Under the pieces are notes generated by a model. It did not search any database, was not told the DNA's origin, and saw only the letters and a list, made by a program, of their open reading frames with translations. DNA of 64,000 bases. Source: Aristolochia californica (lineage: Eukaryota > Streptophyta > Magnoliopsida > Piperales > Aristolochiaceae). The stretch lies in the NCBI GenBank assembly GCA_029961685.1, contig JARWKL010000012.1:17965227-18029226 (forward strand), in the 5' to 3' direction. Both the position numbers and the translations under genes were made by a program. Positions 36,101 through 51,100 of this stretch are shown here, one piece after another (positions within the stretch are counted from its first letter, which is position 1; every line of letters starts with the position of its first letter).

Positions 36101-39100
36101 GTGGAGATGGAAGTGTTGCGCTGAGATACTTTTCACAGTTAGTGCCCATTATATCTAAGGTGGTCCGGTGTGTTAGTTTGACACAAGTTAGTGCTGGTTG
36201 GTGCGTGCTGTGTATCTTCCTATGGCTTATTCCAGCAATGGTACAGCAAGTTCTCACATATTCATTACCACTGATAAGTTCAAAGGTCAAAATTACCAAT
36301 TGTGGTCACATGCTGTAATGATGTATCTAGAATCCAAGGAGATGGAAGAAGAATAATCTCTTTGTTAAAGACCTGGTTTCATCTTAATTAAATAGTCAGG
36401 TCTCGTTTTGTGAAACTGGCAAAGATATATGGCATTATAGTTCCAAACCAGCAGTCTTCACCTCGACAGCCAAAACGAGAGAGATCTGTAACCTTAATTG
36501 TTGCTTGAATTGTAACAAGCTGATCAGGCAGAAGATTGGATAACAAAAGGAGCATCGTAGCTAAAGGACAGTCCCAATCCAGCTATCAAATAAATTTTTG
36601 ACAGAGCCATCACACATGTAAATGAAGACTATTGACAAAAGAAAGCTTCAACCAAACATGGGGTTTGATGTGGACGAACAAATGCATAAGGTTAAAGATA
36701 TTATAGAGATCATATTTCTCTTCATAGCACTTCTACATACCCAATAGCCATAGCTACTGATATAGTAGATTCATTAATCTAATAGATTGAATTCCCAAGG
36801 TCCACATGCTTTTAGGAAGAAAGAAATAGATAACTTTGAAGGAAAAAATAAGGCAATAAGGGGGCATGGCAGAACACGTTTTTCATCACACATGTTGCAC
36901 TTTTTCAATGGCCCAAAACTAGGGACTTTTTGGGGATTAATAGCAGACTTTGCAAGTTCATGTAATGGCAATGTTAAAATTTAGATACCTCCAAAAGATA
37001 GATTGTTCAAATAAAATTTTGATGGTAATCAAAGAGGTTGAAATTACTTATGATGGTCAGTCAAGAGTGAGTCAAAAATTAGTTGAAGGTAGAATGATTT
37101 GTAATCAGGTGAAGAAATTATCCTTGTATGCTCCACATATCTCTATTGCTCATAAATTCTTTCATCAAATTGCAATTTGAAGGGTAAAAAGCTCATGATT
37201 GTATTAGATGCATTTCCACCAAAGATGAGAAACTACCTTAATCGATGTGATTTCGTTGAAGTTCTTGGTATTGGGAATACCAAGGCAACGCATTCCATGC
37301 TGGTGACGCCATTCTTTAAAGTGTCTCTCAAAAGCCCTACGTCCCCAATAGCTGTGGTTCCCACATATCTCGCATTTGAATTCCTGAACACCAAATGAGA
37401 CAGTACAGAAAAAAAGAAAAGAAAAATAGTATTAGTATGGTCCACCTACATAACTGGTGCAAGGTTAGCAGCTTGAAATAAGAATTAGATTAGGGAATCA
37501 TCTAAATAACCAGAGAGGAGGTTGATTTTGTGCCATTCATAAAGGTCTGGAGTTACCCTGGGGTACTTTTTTCAAATGGACACATGAGGTACGGCAGACT
37601 AAAGGTTGACCTGTATATCATTTGACTTTTAAAAATTCAAGTCATTGGTTCAATACAGACATTTTTTTTTAAATAGTGACACAAATTCTTGTTAATTATT
37701 TTAAACACTTGACATAAAACAGTAGTTTAGATTTAATGAATATTTAAGTTAAAAGCTTCCTATAGAGTGTGTGGAACCTAGATTACAGCGACAACATAGA
37801 AAACTACCATCTGAATTCAAGTTTGATGCATAAAACTTGAAGGACAGGACAACAGAAAATAGAAAACAAAAAAAAAAATGATGAGTTTATTTATCAGAGA
37901 ACACCAACCTAAACTTTAATCAAAAAGCAAAAGATGAATTTTGTCTCACACATCAAACCCTTTTATAAGCATATGATGAAAATGAAGAATATGACATTCT
38001 TATTCAATTTCATTTAATCACAACTACAATGGCTACACATCATTAAAAAAAAAAACAACTACAATGGCTGCATTATAAACTAGATAGGGGAGTGCACCCT
38101 TGTGCAACAGTCCAAAACTTAGCTTCAGCATTGCTTCTAGACACCACATTTTGCTTTTAAATTCTCCATGTAACTAGATTTTTTCCTATAAAGGTGCAAT
38201 ATCAAGATGTAGACCTCCTATCATCTATACTTCCAGCCCAATCAACATTAGTGAATATTTCAGCACATACATTGTCACTCTTCTTGAAAAATAATCCCTT
38301 TCCTAGAGTCCGTTTATGATATCTGAGAATCCAATAAAGTGCATTTAAGTACTCTTCATGAGGGGAGGGCATGAATTGACTCACTACACTTACTGCAAAA
38401 GCAATGTCAGCTCAAGTATGGGATAGGTAAATCAATTTCCAATTAATTGTTGATGTTGTCCCTTAACACTGTCATTTGAACTCAACTTGCAATTTGCATC
38501 CATGGGTGTTTTAGCTGGATAGCACATAGCATACGATTTCATTGAGAAGATCCAAGATATATTTTCTTAGAAGATTCCTTCCTTAGTTCTTGGAACCTCC
38601 ATGCCCAAAAAAAACCTCAAAGATCCAAGATCTTTGATTTCAAATGCTTTGGTAAGAAACCACTTTAGCTTTTCTTAGTTCAACAAGATCATCACCGGTT
38701 ATGATAATATTATCCACATACACAATAAGTATAGCGATCTTCCCGCCATTAGTGTGTTTGAAAAACATAGTGTGATCTGTTTGGCTCTGAAGGTACCCAA
38801 AGTTCTTTAAAACTTTAGTGAACTGATCAAACTATGCTCTAGGAGACTGTTTAAGATCATAGAATGACCTCTTGAGTTTACAAACTTTTTTTGAACCAAG
38901 AAAGCCTTCAAATCTTTGTGGTAGATGCATATACACTTCTTCCTCCAATTCACTATTAAGAAAAACATTCTTCACATCCCATTGTTGCAATGGCCAGTCC
39001 ATAAGACAACAAGATTCTAACACTATTCATTTTTGCTATAGAAGCAAAGGTCTCCAAATAATCTATTTCATACGTCTAAGTATATTCTTTTGCTACCAGC

Positions 39101-42100
39101 ATTGCTTTGTACCTTTCTATTGACCTATCAGCCTTATATTTCACCGTGAATACCCTCTTACAAACAATTGGAACTTTTCTTTTGGGAAGACATACCAATT
39201 CCCATGTCTAATTCTTCTCTAATGCCTTCATCTCCTCAAGAACAGCCTCTTTCTACTCGGGTACAGTAAGAGCTTCCTGTATGGACTTAGGAATTTCTGT
39301 TTTGGACAAGTTAGAAAGAAAGGCTTTAAAGCTTGAGGTCAATCTATGATAAGACACAGAGTGAGATATAGGAAGATTTGTGCACAACCTTATGCCTTAG
39401 GGTTACCAAAAGCACTCCCATCAAAGTTAAGTTTGAGGGTGCCAACGAGAGGAGGTTGCCATTCTTACATGGAAGGCGGCTTGGAGGGGGCAGATATCTG
39501 AGCCACAATGTGCAAGTTAATACGAAGGGGAACATCAGATAGGCAAGCGAACTCCGAGTGAAGCCAGTAGGAAATAAGACAAGTGGTGTGGCTAATGACT
39601 TCATCCATGGTTTCAAACTTGCAATTGAACCTTTTGTTGTTTCTTTCTATCCATAAACACCAAGGAACATGGGCTATGCAAGCAGAAAGAAGCAGATTCG
39701 CAAGTTTGGGGATCGCGGTCCCCAGGGGCATTCTACATCTAGTGATGAGGTCCTTAGAGAGACAGATCTACAGGCCGATGCGGTAAAGTAGAGGAGACCA
39801 TAGTTGTCATGCGAAAGGGAAATGAAGAAGGATATGTGAGACCCACTCTTCTTCAATGCTGCAAAGGGGACAAAGGCTGCAAGGAGGGCTGTCCCTCTTA
39901 CAGGTTATCAAAAGAGAGGATCTTGTGCTCCAAAGAAAAAAGCAGATCTTATTGGGGGCATATAGGTGCCTAGCAATAGCTACCTCATGCTCCACAACTC
40001 TCTCAGACCAGCTCTAAATGTGTCTGAACACAAAAGAGGCAGAAAACTTCTCATTTTTCGCAGGCTTCCAAATTATCTTATCCTGAATATGTCTCCGAAT
40101 TTTGATCCTTTCAATGTCATTGAGCAGGCAGCACATATTAGACGCTTCACTATCATTGAGACCATGTTGGAAATGGAAGTTCCATGCGTAGCAGTCCTAA
40201 GCATCAGCCACAGTGATCTCACGGTGTGTGGTGACTTGCATTAAGGAGCTGAAATGCTTGCACAACGACCCACGCCCTGTCAACTAGTCATTCCAGAACT
40301 GAATTTCTAGCTATTGCCAACAAAGAACCTGACTGCAATTTGGAAAGTTGATGCAGTAGTACCCAAAGAACATCCTAGAAAATCAGCCATAAGCCTCAAG
40401 GTCTCGGGGTTGATGTGATATCTGAAGAGGGTAGTTTTCCTCTAGTTGATCAGTTGTCCCGAAGAGACCTCGAATAAACCAAGAAGGGCCCGAAGTTTTC
40501 TAACTGGGTCCATAGTACCAACACCAAAACATATCATGCCGTCCGCGAACTGAAGGATTGGGACGTCAAAATCAGCATGATCAGCAGTTGGCAGCAGCCA
40601 TCCCTTCTCTTTGGCCAAGTAAACCAAAGAAAGAAATTCAGCAATGATGTTGAAGAGCAACAGAGATAGGGGAACGCTTTGCCAGATGCCACGAGACCTC
40701 TTGAAGAGACCACAAACAGTACGATTGATGAGTAGGGAATAAGAAGCGGAGGATATGAAGTTGTTGATCCAGAAGCTCCATCTTTGGCCGAAACCCATTT
40801 TGGTGAGGAGGTAATCAAGAAGCCTCCAGTTGACCCTATCGAAAGCCTTTCCGAAGTCCAGTTTAAGGACAAACCAGGGGAGTTTCATCGTCTTGAAGCA
40901 GCCTAATTGAAAATTTTAACTAAAATACATATTGCTATCTAAGTGATGCATATAAATATTTAGTTCTACTTCCAAAAAAAATCTTGGTCCACAGAACATT
41001 TTAAACAAGAATGGTGTTTGGATGATGGAATGGCCAAGACATTTCAGATCTCATACAAGTTGATAAAAAAACTTGAACTTTTTCAATGGTAGTGGAAAAT
41101 ATAAAGGAAATAAATGCATAGACATAGTCTGAAATATACAAAACCACACAAAACTCTATGGAACACCCTTTTCTATTTATAGTTATAAAATTTATGAAAA
41201 CTGCACCTAATTCTATGGAAATATAATTAATATAAAAATGATACTAAAAGACGGTAAATCCCCTATTAACCTAAACACCTTCACATGTAACCTAACAATA
41301 GAGGTTAAACAAAGAGCATTTTGTCATTTTATATAGAGAAATGATACAGATTAAACAACCCTGCAAGTCGACCTTTTGCTGTTATTCTTTCTAGGTCATT
41401 TTTTTTTTTTAAATGGTGATGCTTTTATTAATAGAAAACTTCAAATGAGGTAGTTTACAATGCTAGAATACAACATAGAAAACAATTTTCTTTAACGGCT
41501 AAAGGGGGAAGGAAGAGCCGTGAACTGAGGACTCCCAAGGAACCCTTCTTTTGTGAGCTGGTCTGCAAGTGAGTGAGCTGATCTGAGGACATCGTTCCAT
41601 TTTATCAGCCATGTCCTTGTGATCCTAATAATTTCATCGAATAGTTGCCTCAATCTCCAATGTGTGTCTATTTCCTAGCCATCCAGTAGATAATAATGGC
41701 TGAATCACTTTGTTAAGCAACTAACCAATACTACCCAAAAGACTGGCCTGGTAGGTAGCGGAAAGCCAAACACTTAACCCCAAGATCATAACAATACTCT
41801 CACCGTTATGAGCCGACGTCCACCACGGCCCACTCTAGGACCCGGATTGCCTTTTTGCGCTACACAGGTCTCTAAGTCGCCCTCTCCGGGATTCGAACTC
41901 GCAACCGTGGTATAACTTTGATACCAAATATTAAACACCTAACCAATACTACCCAAAAGACCGGCCTGGTAGGTAGCGGAAAACCAAACACTTTAACCCC
42001 AAGATCATAACACACTTTCAACTATCAAAGGACAGGCCTGAGCAATGCTGTTCGAATATTCTGATTCCTGCTAACAAGGCTTTACATTTTGCTTCAGAAG

Positions 42101-45100
42101 AGTCATACGAGCCAGCAGGACCCAAGAACAATCTGCCCCCAATCTCAGCAGTGCCTGGGTTGCCAAAAGATGCACCAGCAAAGTTTAGCTTCATCCATCG
42201 AAATGGAGGGGCCACCTGAGGGGCCATAAAAGTGGGTTTTACACTGCTCAAAAGAATTACCTGCTGCCAGATTTTTTTTAGGACTGTGCCAGGATTCTGG
42301 GATATTTTTCAAGAACAAATCCTTTTAGTTTTCTGTATTAAGCTAGCCTTTCATTTGTAACTCTTGTTTCTTCTGTAATTTCTTCTTTCTGATAATGAAA
42401 TTCGCATCTTTGTCAAAGAAAATGAAATCACAGTACGTCATTTTAATCCTTAACTCTTAAATTTACTAAATTCTAGACTACAAGTACTGAAATTCTTTCT
42501 AATCCAGAGTCAAATGGAAGTGTGAATTTGTTGATTTTCTGTTCAGAGCTTGATGCTGCAACCTGAAGCCACAGATTTTACTGCTCCATAAATGTCCAAA
42601 ACTATTCCACCCTCAACTAGTACACTGTTACAACAGGAGTTTCTATTTCACCACCTTGCATGAATCCAGAAAGTAGGTTTAAGATTTTATTTTTTTATTT
42701 TTTCTTTCCTTCTGATAACTAGGTTAAGCATTTTCTGAACCATGGATTCATTTAAAGGCTACCCTTCAAGAAAATGAACCAGAAACAACAAAAGAACTTT
42801 CTGCAAAGTACTATAGGAAAAAAAAATAATCTACTTATTCGCAAATGCACCTGTCCGAGACCATGAAGTTTATACAGCCAGTAAGGAATGGGTTTGCCAT
42901 CCCAACCCATTGGCAGCTTAAGAGGATTATAAATTTGCTGCTCTTCATCATCACTTTCAGTATCAGCTTGCACTTCTTCCTGCTTGGGCATTGAAACCAA
43001 TGTCAGATATCATGCTCCACTACTACAGAAATCACATTTATAATAACGTATTGAAGATGATTCCAAATTCAAAGTAACAAAATACCTAGGAAACCCATTA
43101 AAAACCAGAAAATTTAATATTTGACATGATCTAGTGTTCTACAATCTCAGCAATTTAATGGAAAAACATAACACACAGCAGTGTAAATGTGTTAGAAAAT
43201 ATGGAATCTGGGGTATTGTTGTCATTTTACATGCACATGCTTTCTATCAGTTAAAAAGGTCTTGTCTATCAGTCTGGTCCCTCTGATGTTTGTTTTACGC
43301 TCTATATTGCTGTTTATAGTTGCGGCATGTTAAGGGCTACATTGTTCTTTTATGTTGAATTTTACTTTAAGTGATATAAAAACAGATTAGGGATTGATTT
43401 TGATCCTTGCCAGCTGTTACTCTTTCAACACTTCACTCTCTCTTCTCTTTTTCGTTATTCTTCCTCTCTTTACTTCTTCAATTATACATTCTAAATAATA
43501 TCTGAGCAATAAAGATCAAGCTTGGGATGTTTTCTACAGTCTTTATCCTTCTCTTTTCAAGCCCAGCAACTTCTACAGGGAAGATTTCCACAGGTTTGTT
43601 CTTCTGAGTGCTACAAGATCAGATCATTCCTCTTTTCTTGCGTCACAACTCTTTGGTTGATAGATTGTACAGATTGAGCAGTTAAATGCATTATTATACC
43701 CCTAGAGGGTTTCTCTCTGGTCTGGAGTAGACCTGTGCCTGTGCAGACTAATCTGTCTGTATAGTGCCCTATGCAATATAATTATTTGGAAGTACTGGCC
43801 CGTTTTTGGTCTGAAATTGGTTCAAATTGTGGGTCAAGTACTGGATTGGGTTTCTAGGGTTTGTTATATATACCTAGGTCAGATTCTGGTTGTAGGGTCT
43901 GCCTAGTATGTGCGCAAGTTGTGTTTGTAGAGATAGAGTCAATATTTTACTGTTATTTAGACATTGTGCTTGATTATTGCTTGTTGTCCTTTTAAGTTGT
44001 GGTAAAATTGCAGATGTGCTAGCCAAACAGGGAGCGTCCCTACAATCTCTTGTTGTGAGGGATCTACTTCATCTTCCTTTGTAATTTTCTCTTGTTAATA
44101 TAAATACATCTTTATAAAAAAAAATTGGTTGATTCTTGAAGTTATTACTCCAACTAAACCCTCCAACGATTATGAAAGTAACGATTCCCACTCCATTCAG
44201 ATTACCTCAGTGAAACTTTTTTTTTGATAAAAGTGATAATATATAACAGAGAAGAAAGTTACAAACTAAGGGGGCTTCCCGTTACAACCATTGCGGGAAG
44301 GGAGGTCCCATGTTTAGCAAGCCCGTTTGCCAAGGAATTGGCGGCACAGGGAATATGAGACCATGTACAAGAAAGGTTGGCCATGATGATAAATAGGCCA
44401 GTGTCTCCAAGGGGGAGATGGGTGGAAGTAGCGGAGCACTAATGAATAATAACATTGGAATCTTCTTCAGCAATGAGAGGGCCGTGGAGATGGTCTCTGA
44501 AAGTGGCTAAACCATGATATAAGGCTCGGAGCTCTGCAGCAGTGGAACCTGAAATTCCCATTGGCCTTGCGTATGAAAAAAGGATGTTACCCAAGGCATC
44601 CCTGATAACTCCCCCAAATCCTACAGGTCTTGGACTACCCCGAGCGCTACCATCAAAATTCAGTGAAACTAAATAGAAAGAATTAATGGAACTGGTCCAT
44701 ACCCATACCTGTGTTTTTGAAAGCCAAAAGAAAGGCTAAACCTTAGAGATGATCCAACAAATTTTATGTCAGAGGACTGGGAGGCAGAAGACCATCAAGG
44801 AATGATTTGGCTTGTTATTAGTATGGAATCTAGGTTTAGTGAACAAGTTATGAGTTGTAAAGCTTCTAAGGAAATATGAATTACACTTGAATTCATTTCA
44901 TCTCAAGAGAGGAATCTATCCAAATTTTATGATTTGTATGCCAAATATTTCAGCATACAACGAGGTGATTGTTTTGTTAATGACTTTACTGAAATATTAG
45001 GTGTTGTTTAGGAGATTAGTGCATTTCCCTCTTTTACTACAAATCTAGATGAACTCCACAATCCTATAACAAAGAAAACTTATATTTTTGTTGATGTTAC

Positions 45101-48100
45101 CTTTTTTTAGTGTACTCTTTATGTTGTGTCCCAATGAGTCTCCATCAGTTGGAGTGAGCCTAGTCAAGGATAGGCCAATTGTTGACAATCTAGTTCATAT
45201 ATCTGTTAAGGATATTTCAAGTGCAAGCACCACACCCTTACCTTCAAAGCTACTGCAGGTGTAAAACATTGCCATGTAGCCTCCAAACAAGAAAGGTACC
45301 ATGTATACATGAGCTAAATAAACAAGAGCCCCCTCAAGTCTAGTTTCGTCTTCTTTATTGGCAGAGCTTCAATTTTCTGATTTAGATCTGCCCATTACAC
45401 TCTGAAAAACTATAAGATCAAGTGATTCTTGACCAGTATCCAAATATTGTCCTTTGATTGTTTGTCACCTTTCTATAAATCTTTTGCATTGTTTTGGTCT
45501 ACTTCTTCTCTTCCTCACACGATGCAAGATGCTTTGGTATTGCCTAAGTGGAAACAAGTTTTGGATGAGGAGATGGAGGCCATGGTTTCTACGGGAACAT
45601 GGACATTGTGATCCACCTGATGGAGCTTCCATTGTAGGATGATATTGGGTGTATACTATCAAATATAGGGCTAATGAGAGCGTGACGTACAAAGCTCGAC
45701 TAGGGGAACATGGACACTTTGTGATTCACCTCATGTTCAGGTGTCTCCTACAATGTCTCTTTCCCATGTGCTATATCTACCTAAATTTCCTATTAAATTT
45801 TTTTCAGTCAATTAATTGATTCTATCTCTTAAGTGTTCCATAACCTTTTTTCTATGAATGTGTTTTTTCAAGACCTTCGGATGAGGAGGACAATTGGCAA
45901 AGGACATGAAAGGAATGGACTACGTTATCTACATCATGGAGAGGATCATGGATTGAAGGTTGTGCAAACAGATTCAAGCATATACCGGTTGCATTTGAAG
46001 CTCAGCCATCCATCATTTCAAGCTCCATTAGCTTTTTCGATCATTAGAGTTTGCCATTTTCTAACAGAGTTCGTAAAAAGAGTCTTAAAGCTTTTATTGT
46101 AGTTCATTTTGATATTTAGAGTCTTAAGCTTTTAATTTAAAGCACTCTCTTGGGCCTCATGCAGAACAACTTTGGTCTTATGCGCCCCGCTCTTGGCGAC
46201 CTCATGTTGCAGGCCTGCCTGCCTTGCAATTATTCTTTGGGCCATTTGGAACAAGAGAAACAAGAGGATCTTTTAGAAGACTTCCTCTTTGCAAAGAGAT
46301 GCTGAAATCGCCTCTCTCATGTGGTATCTTGACTCAGTTCTATCCCTCCCACTTCCTCCCCCCCTTCCCACCCCACCCCACACCCCTCTGGCTTATGTCA
46401 AAGCTGACCTTATTCTGGATCCCCTTGGAGCCAAATATCATCAAATTAAACTTTGATAGCTCGTATTTGGGGACCCCAAGAACTCCCGGAGTTGGGGGGT
46501 GTTTTCATAGATTCCTCAGGTTATATCATTGCCTCCTTTGTAGGGTCTTTGGGTATTGCAGATTCCACCTTGGTCAAGCTCCTCGCTTTAAGACACGGTC
46601 TCAAAATCTTTCAAAGACAGATTTCAAGGCTTATCCACGTCAAGGGAACTCCAAATGTCTAATAAACTATTGCTCACGGTAACCACTGCACAATGACAAC
46701 CTTAACGTTTCTTGAGAGGAAAAGTCCCAGTTCAAAAAATGAGAAGAAAATTTAATGGGATACACAATTGAGCAATAGGACTTCTAAGTGGTTAATCATT
46801 TTGGGATGAAACCGAGCTCAACCAAAAATCCAATATGGTATTAGAGCAGGTTGTATGTATGGGCTAAGGCCTAGTTTGTGCTCCCTTTTCTTGATTCAAT
46901 AATGGCAGCACATGAATTGATGGACCATTTCAAGAAATCAAGAAAACCAAATTTTATACTCAAGTTGGACCTTGAGAAAGCTTTTGATAGAATAAAGTAG
47001 GATCTTCTTGATAACTTGCTGGATAGGATGGGGTTTGTTAACAAATGGAGAATTTGGATCAGGAGTTGTATCTCCTCTGCATCACATTCCTTACTTATCA
47101 ATGGAACAACATGTGGATATTTCTTGTGCACAAGAGGAATACGACCAGGTGATCCTTTATCGCCACTTCTATTTAACATCATTGCTGAATATTTTTATCT
47201 TCTACGATTTATTCAGAAAGGAGTACTAGTTGGTTAAGACAAGCTCCAGCAAATCAGGAGCATGATATACTTATATTACAGTTTGTAGACGACACCCTTA
47301 TTTTTTGGTACTAGTACGATGGAAGAAGTTCAAAGAATCAAACATCTTCTTGACCTTTCTGAGTTAACCTATGGTCAAAAAATTAATTGGCAGAAAACGA
47401 CATGTACGGGATATCATATGGGTGTTCAATAGATATATTACCTTCCTCGTATCTTGGCTTCTATTATTTGATTCCAGACCAGGCCATCACTTATGGGCTC
47501 CGGTTCTTGAAAAGTTAGAAAAAAAGATTATCCACATGAAGGGGTTGGCTTTTATCCAAGGTTGGCAGATTTATACAACTTAATTTGTGTATTGCTGGTA
47601 TAGTGAATTATTTCTTATCTTCTTTGTCATGTCCAGTGGCTATTTGTCAAAAGATTGAAGTTTCAAAGAAAAGATTTTATATGGAGAGGTTCAAATGGAA
47701 ATTATAAATATCATGGCTGGAATGGTTACAATCCTAAGTCTCATGGAGGCTTGGGGCTTCGCCTAACTCAAAAGTATGAACAAGGCATTTCTCCTTAAGT
47801 GGTTATGGAATTTTAATAATACCCTCCAATTAATTAGAGGCCTATGGTTGCGGCTAAGATGGGTTGGACAGACAATTGGACTGTGGGTGGTAGAAGATAT
47901 AATATTTCTCCCCTTCGGAGATCCTTTTATCTCCTCTCAATCTTTGAAAAAGGCACTAGATTCCATGTGGGTTGTGGAAATAAAATTCAATTGTGGACTG
48001 CGATAGATATGATATTCTAAGGAGGTTAAGTACTTGTAATTCTACCATTGAGAATTCTGGGCAGATAATGATTCTTGGAATTTTCATATCAGATGGGGAT

Positions 48101-51100
48101 AATATGGGACTGAAACTAATTTAGTTTCTAATCTTCTTGAGGGACTTCGTTTGGTCCAGATTTATAGGTTAAGCAAGACAATTATTTGGATTCATGATGA
48201 ACGTGGCTTGAAAATTTTGAGATTTGGGTAAAAAAGAAGAGAAATAAGGAGAAGAAGAGCTTGGATGGAGCAACAACTACTGCCTTGGAATGCGTACCTC
48301 AAAAAGGATGCCCCTCTTGTTTTATTCAAGGTTAAAGAGATTTTTGCATAAAACGAAAATGCCACTCAAAACATAAACTTACATATCTCCTAAAATAAAC
48401 CTCTAAAATGAATGAAAATTGAACCATAGGCATTTGAAGGCATTGCCTACCTAACAAACATCATATAAGATTAAAAAAATATAAAATAACCAAAATACCC
48501 CTGAATTGATATTTCAACACTCTACCTCAAGCTGGAGTGTAGAGATCAAATAACCCCAGCTTGTCATAGAAGGATACACATTCACGTCTTCCCAATGGTT
48601 TGGTAAACACATCCCCCAACTGGTCTAAAGACATCACATATGAAGTTACCACCTTTCCTTGCATAACTGTATCTCTAATAAAATGACAATCAACCTCTAT
48701 ACGTTTAGTTCTCTTGTTAAATACAGGGTTTATTGCAATAAAGATGGCCAACTGATTATCACACTTCATGACCATAGGACCTGGTAATTGAAAACAAAAT
48801 TTAAGAAGAACAGACTTAATCTAGATAAGCTCACTAACCGTGTGAACCATTGCTCGATATTCAGTCTTTGCACCAAATCTAACCACAACAATCTGTTTTT
48901 TACTTTTCCAGCTTACCAGGTTACCTCCAACAAAACAATAGTAGCCTGATGTAGACCGTTGGTCCATCTTACACCCAACATAATCAGCATCAAAATATTC
49001 AAGTACATCAATTTGTCCGTTCTGAGTATACAACAGACATTTTCCAGGTGCACCCTTCAAATACTTTAAAATCTGTTGAGCAGCTTCTAAATGTACTTTT
49101 TGTGGATTTTCCATGAAATGACTCACAACTCCCACAACATATCGATACATAAATCAATTTACTACCAAGCATTGATACTGAATTTTATCCTTGAGAGCAG
49201 GACCCTGTATGTCAGGAAGATTATGGTTGATTTCTATGGGAGTATCTACTAGTTTATCACCCAACAAACCATACTCCTACAACATATCTAATATATATTT
49301 TCTTTGGGAGAGAAAAATACATTGTTCACTGCAGGTAACTTTCAATTCTAAGAAAGTACTTGAGGGGGCCCAAATCTTTCAAACGTTTCGTCTAAAAATG
49401 TGTGGAGTAGTACTGTTTAACTTCAGTAATGGCTTCAAGATTATCCCCAAACAATACAATATCATCCACATAGATTATCAAAACAACTATACCAGTCTTC
49501 CTCTTAAGTATGAATATAGAATGATCACAATGGCTCCAATGGAACCCAAACCGCATTATTACAGGCTAAATTTCTGAAACCACGCCCTGGGACTCTATTT
49601 AAGTCCATAAATGACTTTATGTAGCTTACATACCTTCTCTATCTCCCCCTAAGCAATATACCCAGAAGATTGCTCCATATAAACTTCTTCATGTAAATTT
49701 CCAAACAAGAAGGCATTTTTCACATGCTGAAAAAGAGGCCAACCTTTATTAATTGTTACAGAGATTAAGATACGTACTGAAGTAAGTCGGGCCACTGGAG
49801 AGAATGTCTCAAACACATCAACCTCGAAGGTTTGTATAAATCCTTTTGCTACCAGTCGGGCCTTATGCCGTTCAATAGATCCATCAATATTATATTTTAT
49901 AGTATAACCCAACGACACCCCATAATAGTAGCTCCTCCTGGAAGATCACATAGACACCAAGTTCCCTGAGATAGCAAAGCACTAATCTCATCATCCATAG
50001 CTCGTTTTCACTTTGGATAACACAAAGCATCCTGCACAGAACGGGGTATAGTAGAAATAGACAAGGACGTAGCAAAAGATTTAAAGGAAAGGGACAAAAG
50101 TCAAAAGAAACATATTTAGAGATAGGATGGGAAGTGCAAGATCGTTTACCTTTCCGCAGAATAATAGGAAAGTCCAAATTTGATAGAACAAAACCTATAG
50201 GAAAAGAGGAAGATAGCGGAGCATGAGAAGGTAACTTTGTAGGCTTATTGGAGGCATTGTAGTAGCAGAAGGATGACATCTCTATACACGGAGAGGTAGA
50301 GAGGAACTTGAGACGTGTAGAAAGCAAAACTCTTTAAGCAACAATTAAACCCGTGCTAACGATAGAGGCAATAACACTTTCCAGCTAGGTTGCAAATGTA
50401 GGGAAATCGCCCATACAATTTGTGAATTCATGTGGATCATAGGACTTACGGTCAAATTTGGGTTTATCATTCACAAACATGTGGAAATATTTTGGAACAA
50501 CAAAGTAGTCATCTTAATTGTCAGTAACCCTGTATTCAATGAAATAATCAAACGTATAGAGCTTGGCAGTCATTTTATCAAAGAAGTGCTATATGGGAAG
50601 ATTCCAACTCCACATCTAATGCCGTTTGCACAATTGGGAGATGTTTTCATCAAGCCACTACATAGAAAGGAGATAACTATATCATGTAACAAGATGGAGT
50701 TATTAGACATAGATGCCCCAACTCAAGGTGAGTGCCCAAAGGTAGTAGAGTGCAGAAGTGTCTTTGTCATTAAGACCAATGCCAAGTTTTAATTTCATCA
50801 GCGATGTATTTGTCTTTCTTATCAGTTTTGATGATGAGTCAAGTCATTAAGGGGATAATAGTCAAAGCCCTCTTCTAGTTGATTTTAAAGACCAGTTTAC
50901 AACCCAGTTAATGAACAATTAAGAGATGCGGCAACCTGTAACTGCCACTCTTCTTCGATCTCCTTCAACCTGGAGTTATTTCTCTTCTACACCGAACTTG
51001 GCCACAAATAAGCTATTATTCATAAAATAAGATAAAGATATCAATTTGGAGCATAAAAAAATAAGCTATTGAACACAAAATAATGCAAAAGAAAAATATA

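Noticed and set aside
41711..42012. Interpretation of this repeat as a tRNA-derived SINE because of the B-box-like motif
   Set aside because: Paired 83/84-bp terminal direct repeats, a primer site at the LTR edge and a 5-bp TSD fit a TRIM better; SINEs lack LTRs and have longer TSDs plus an A- or T-rich tail.
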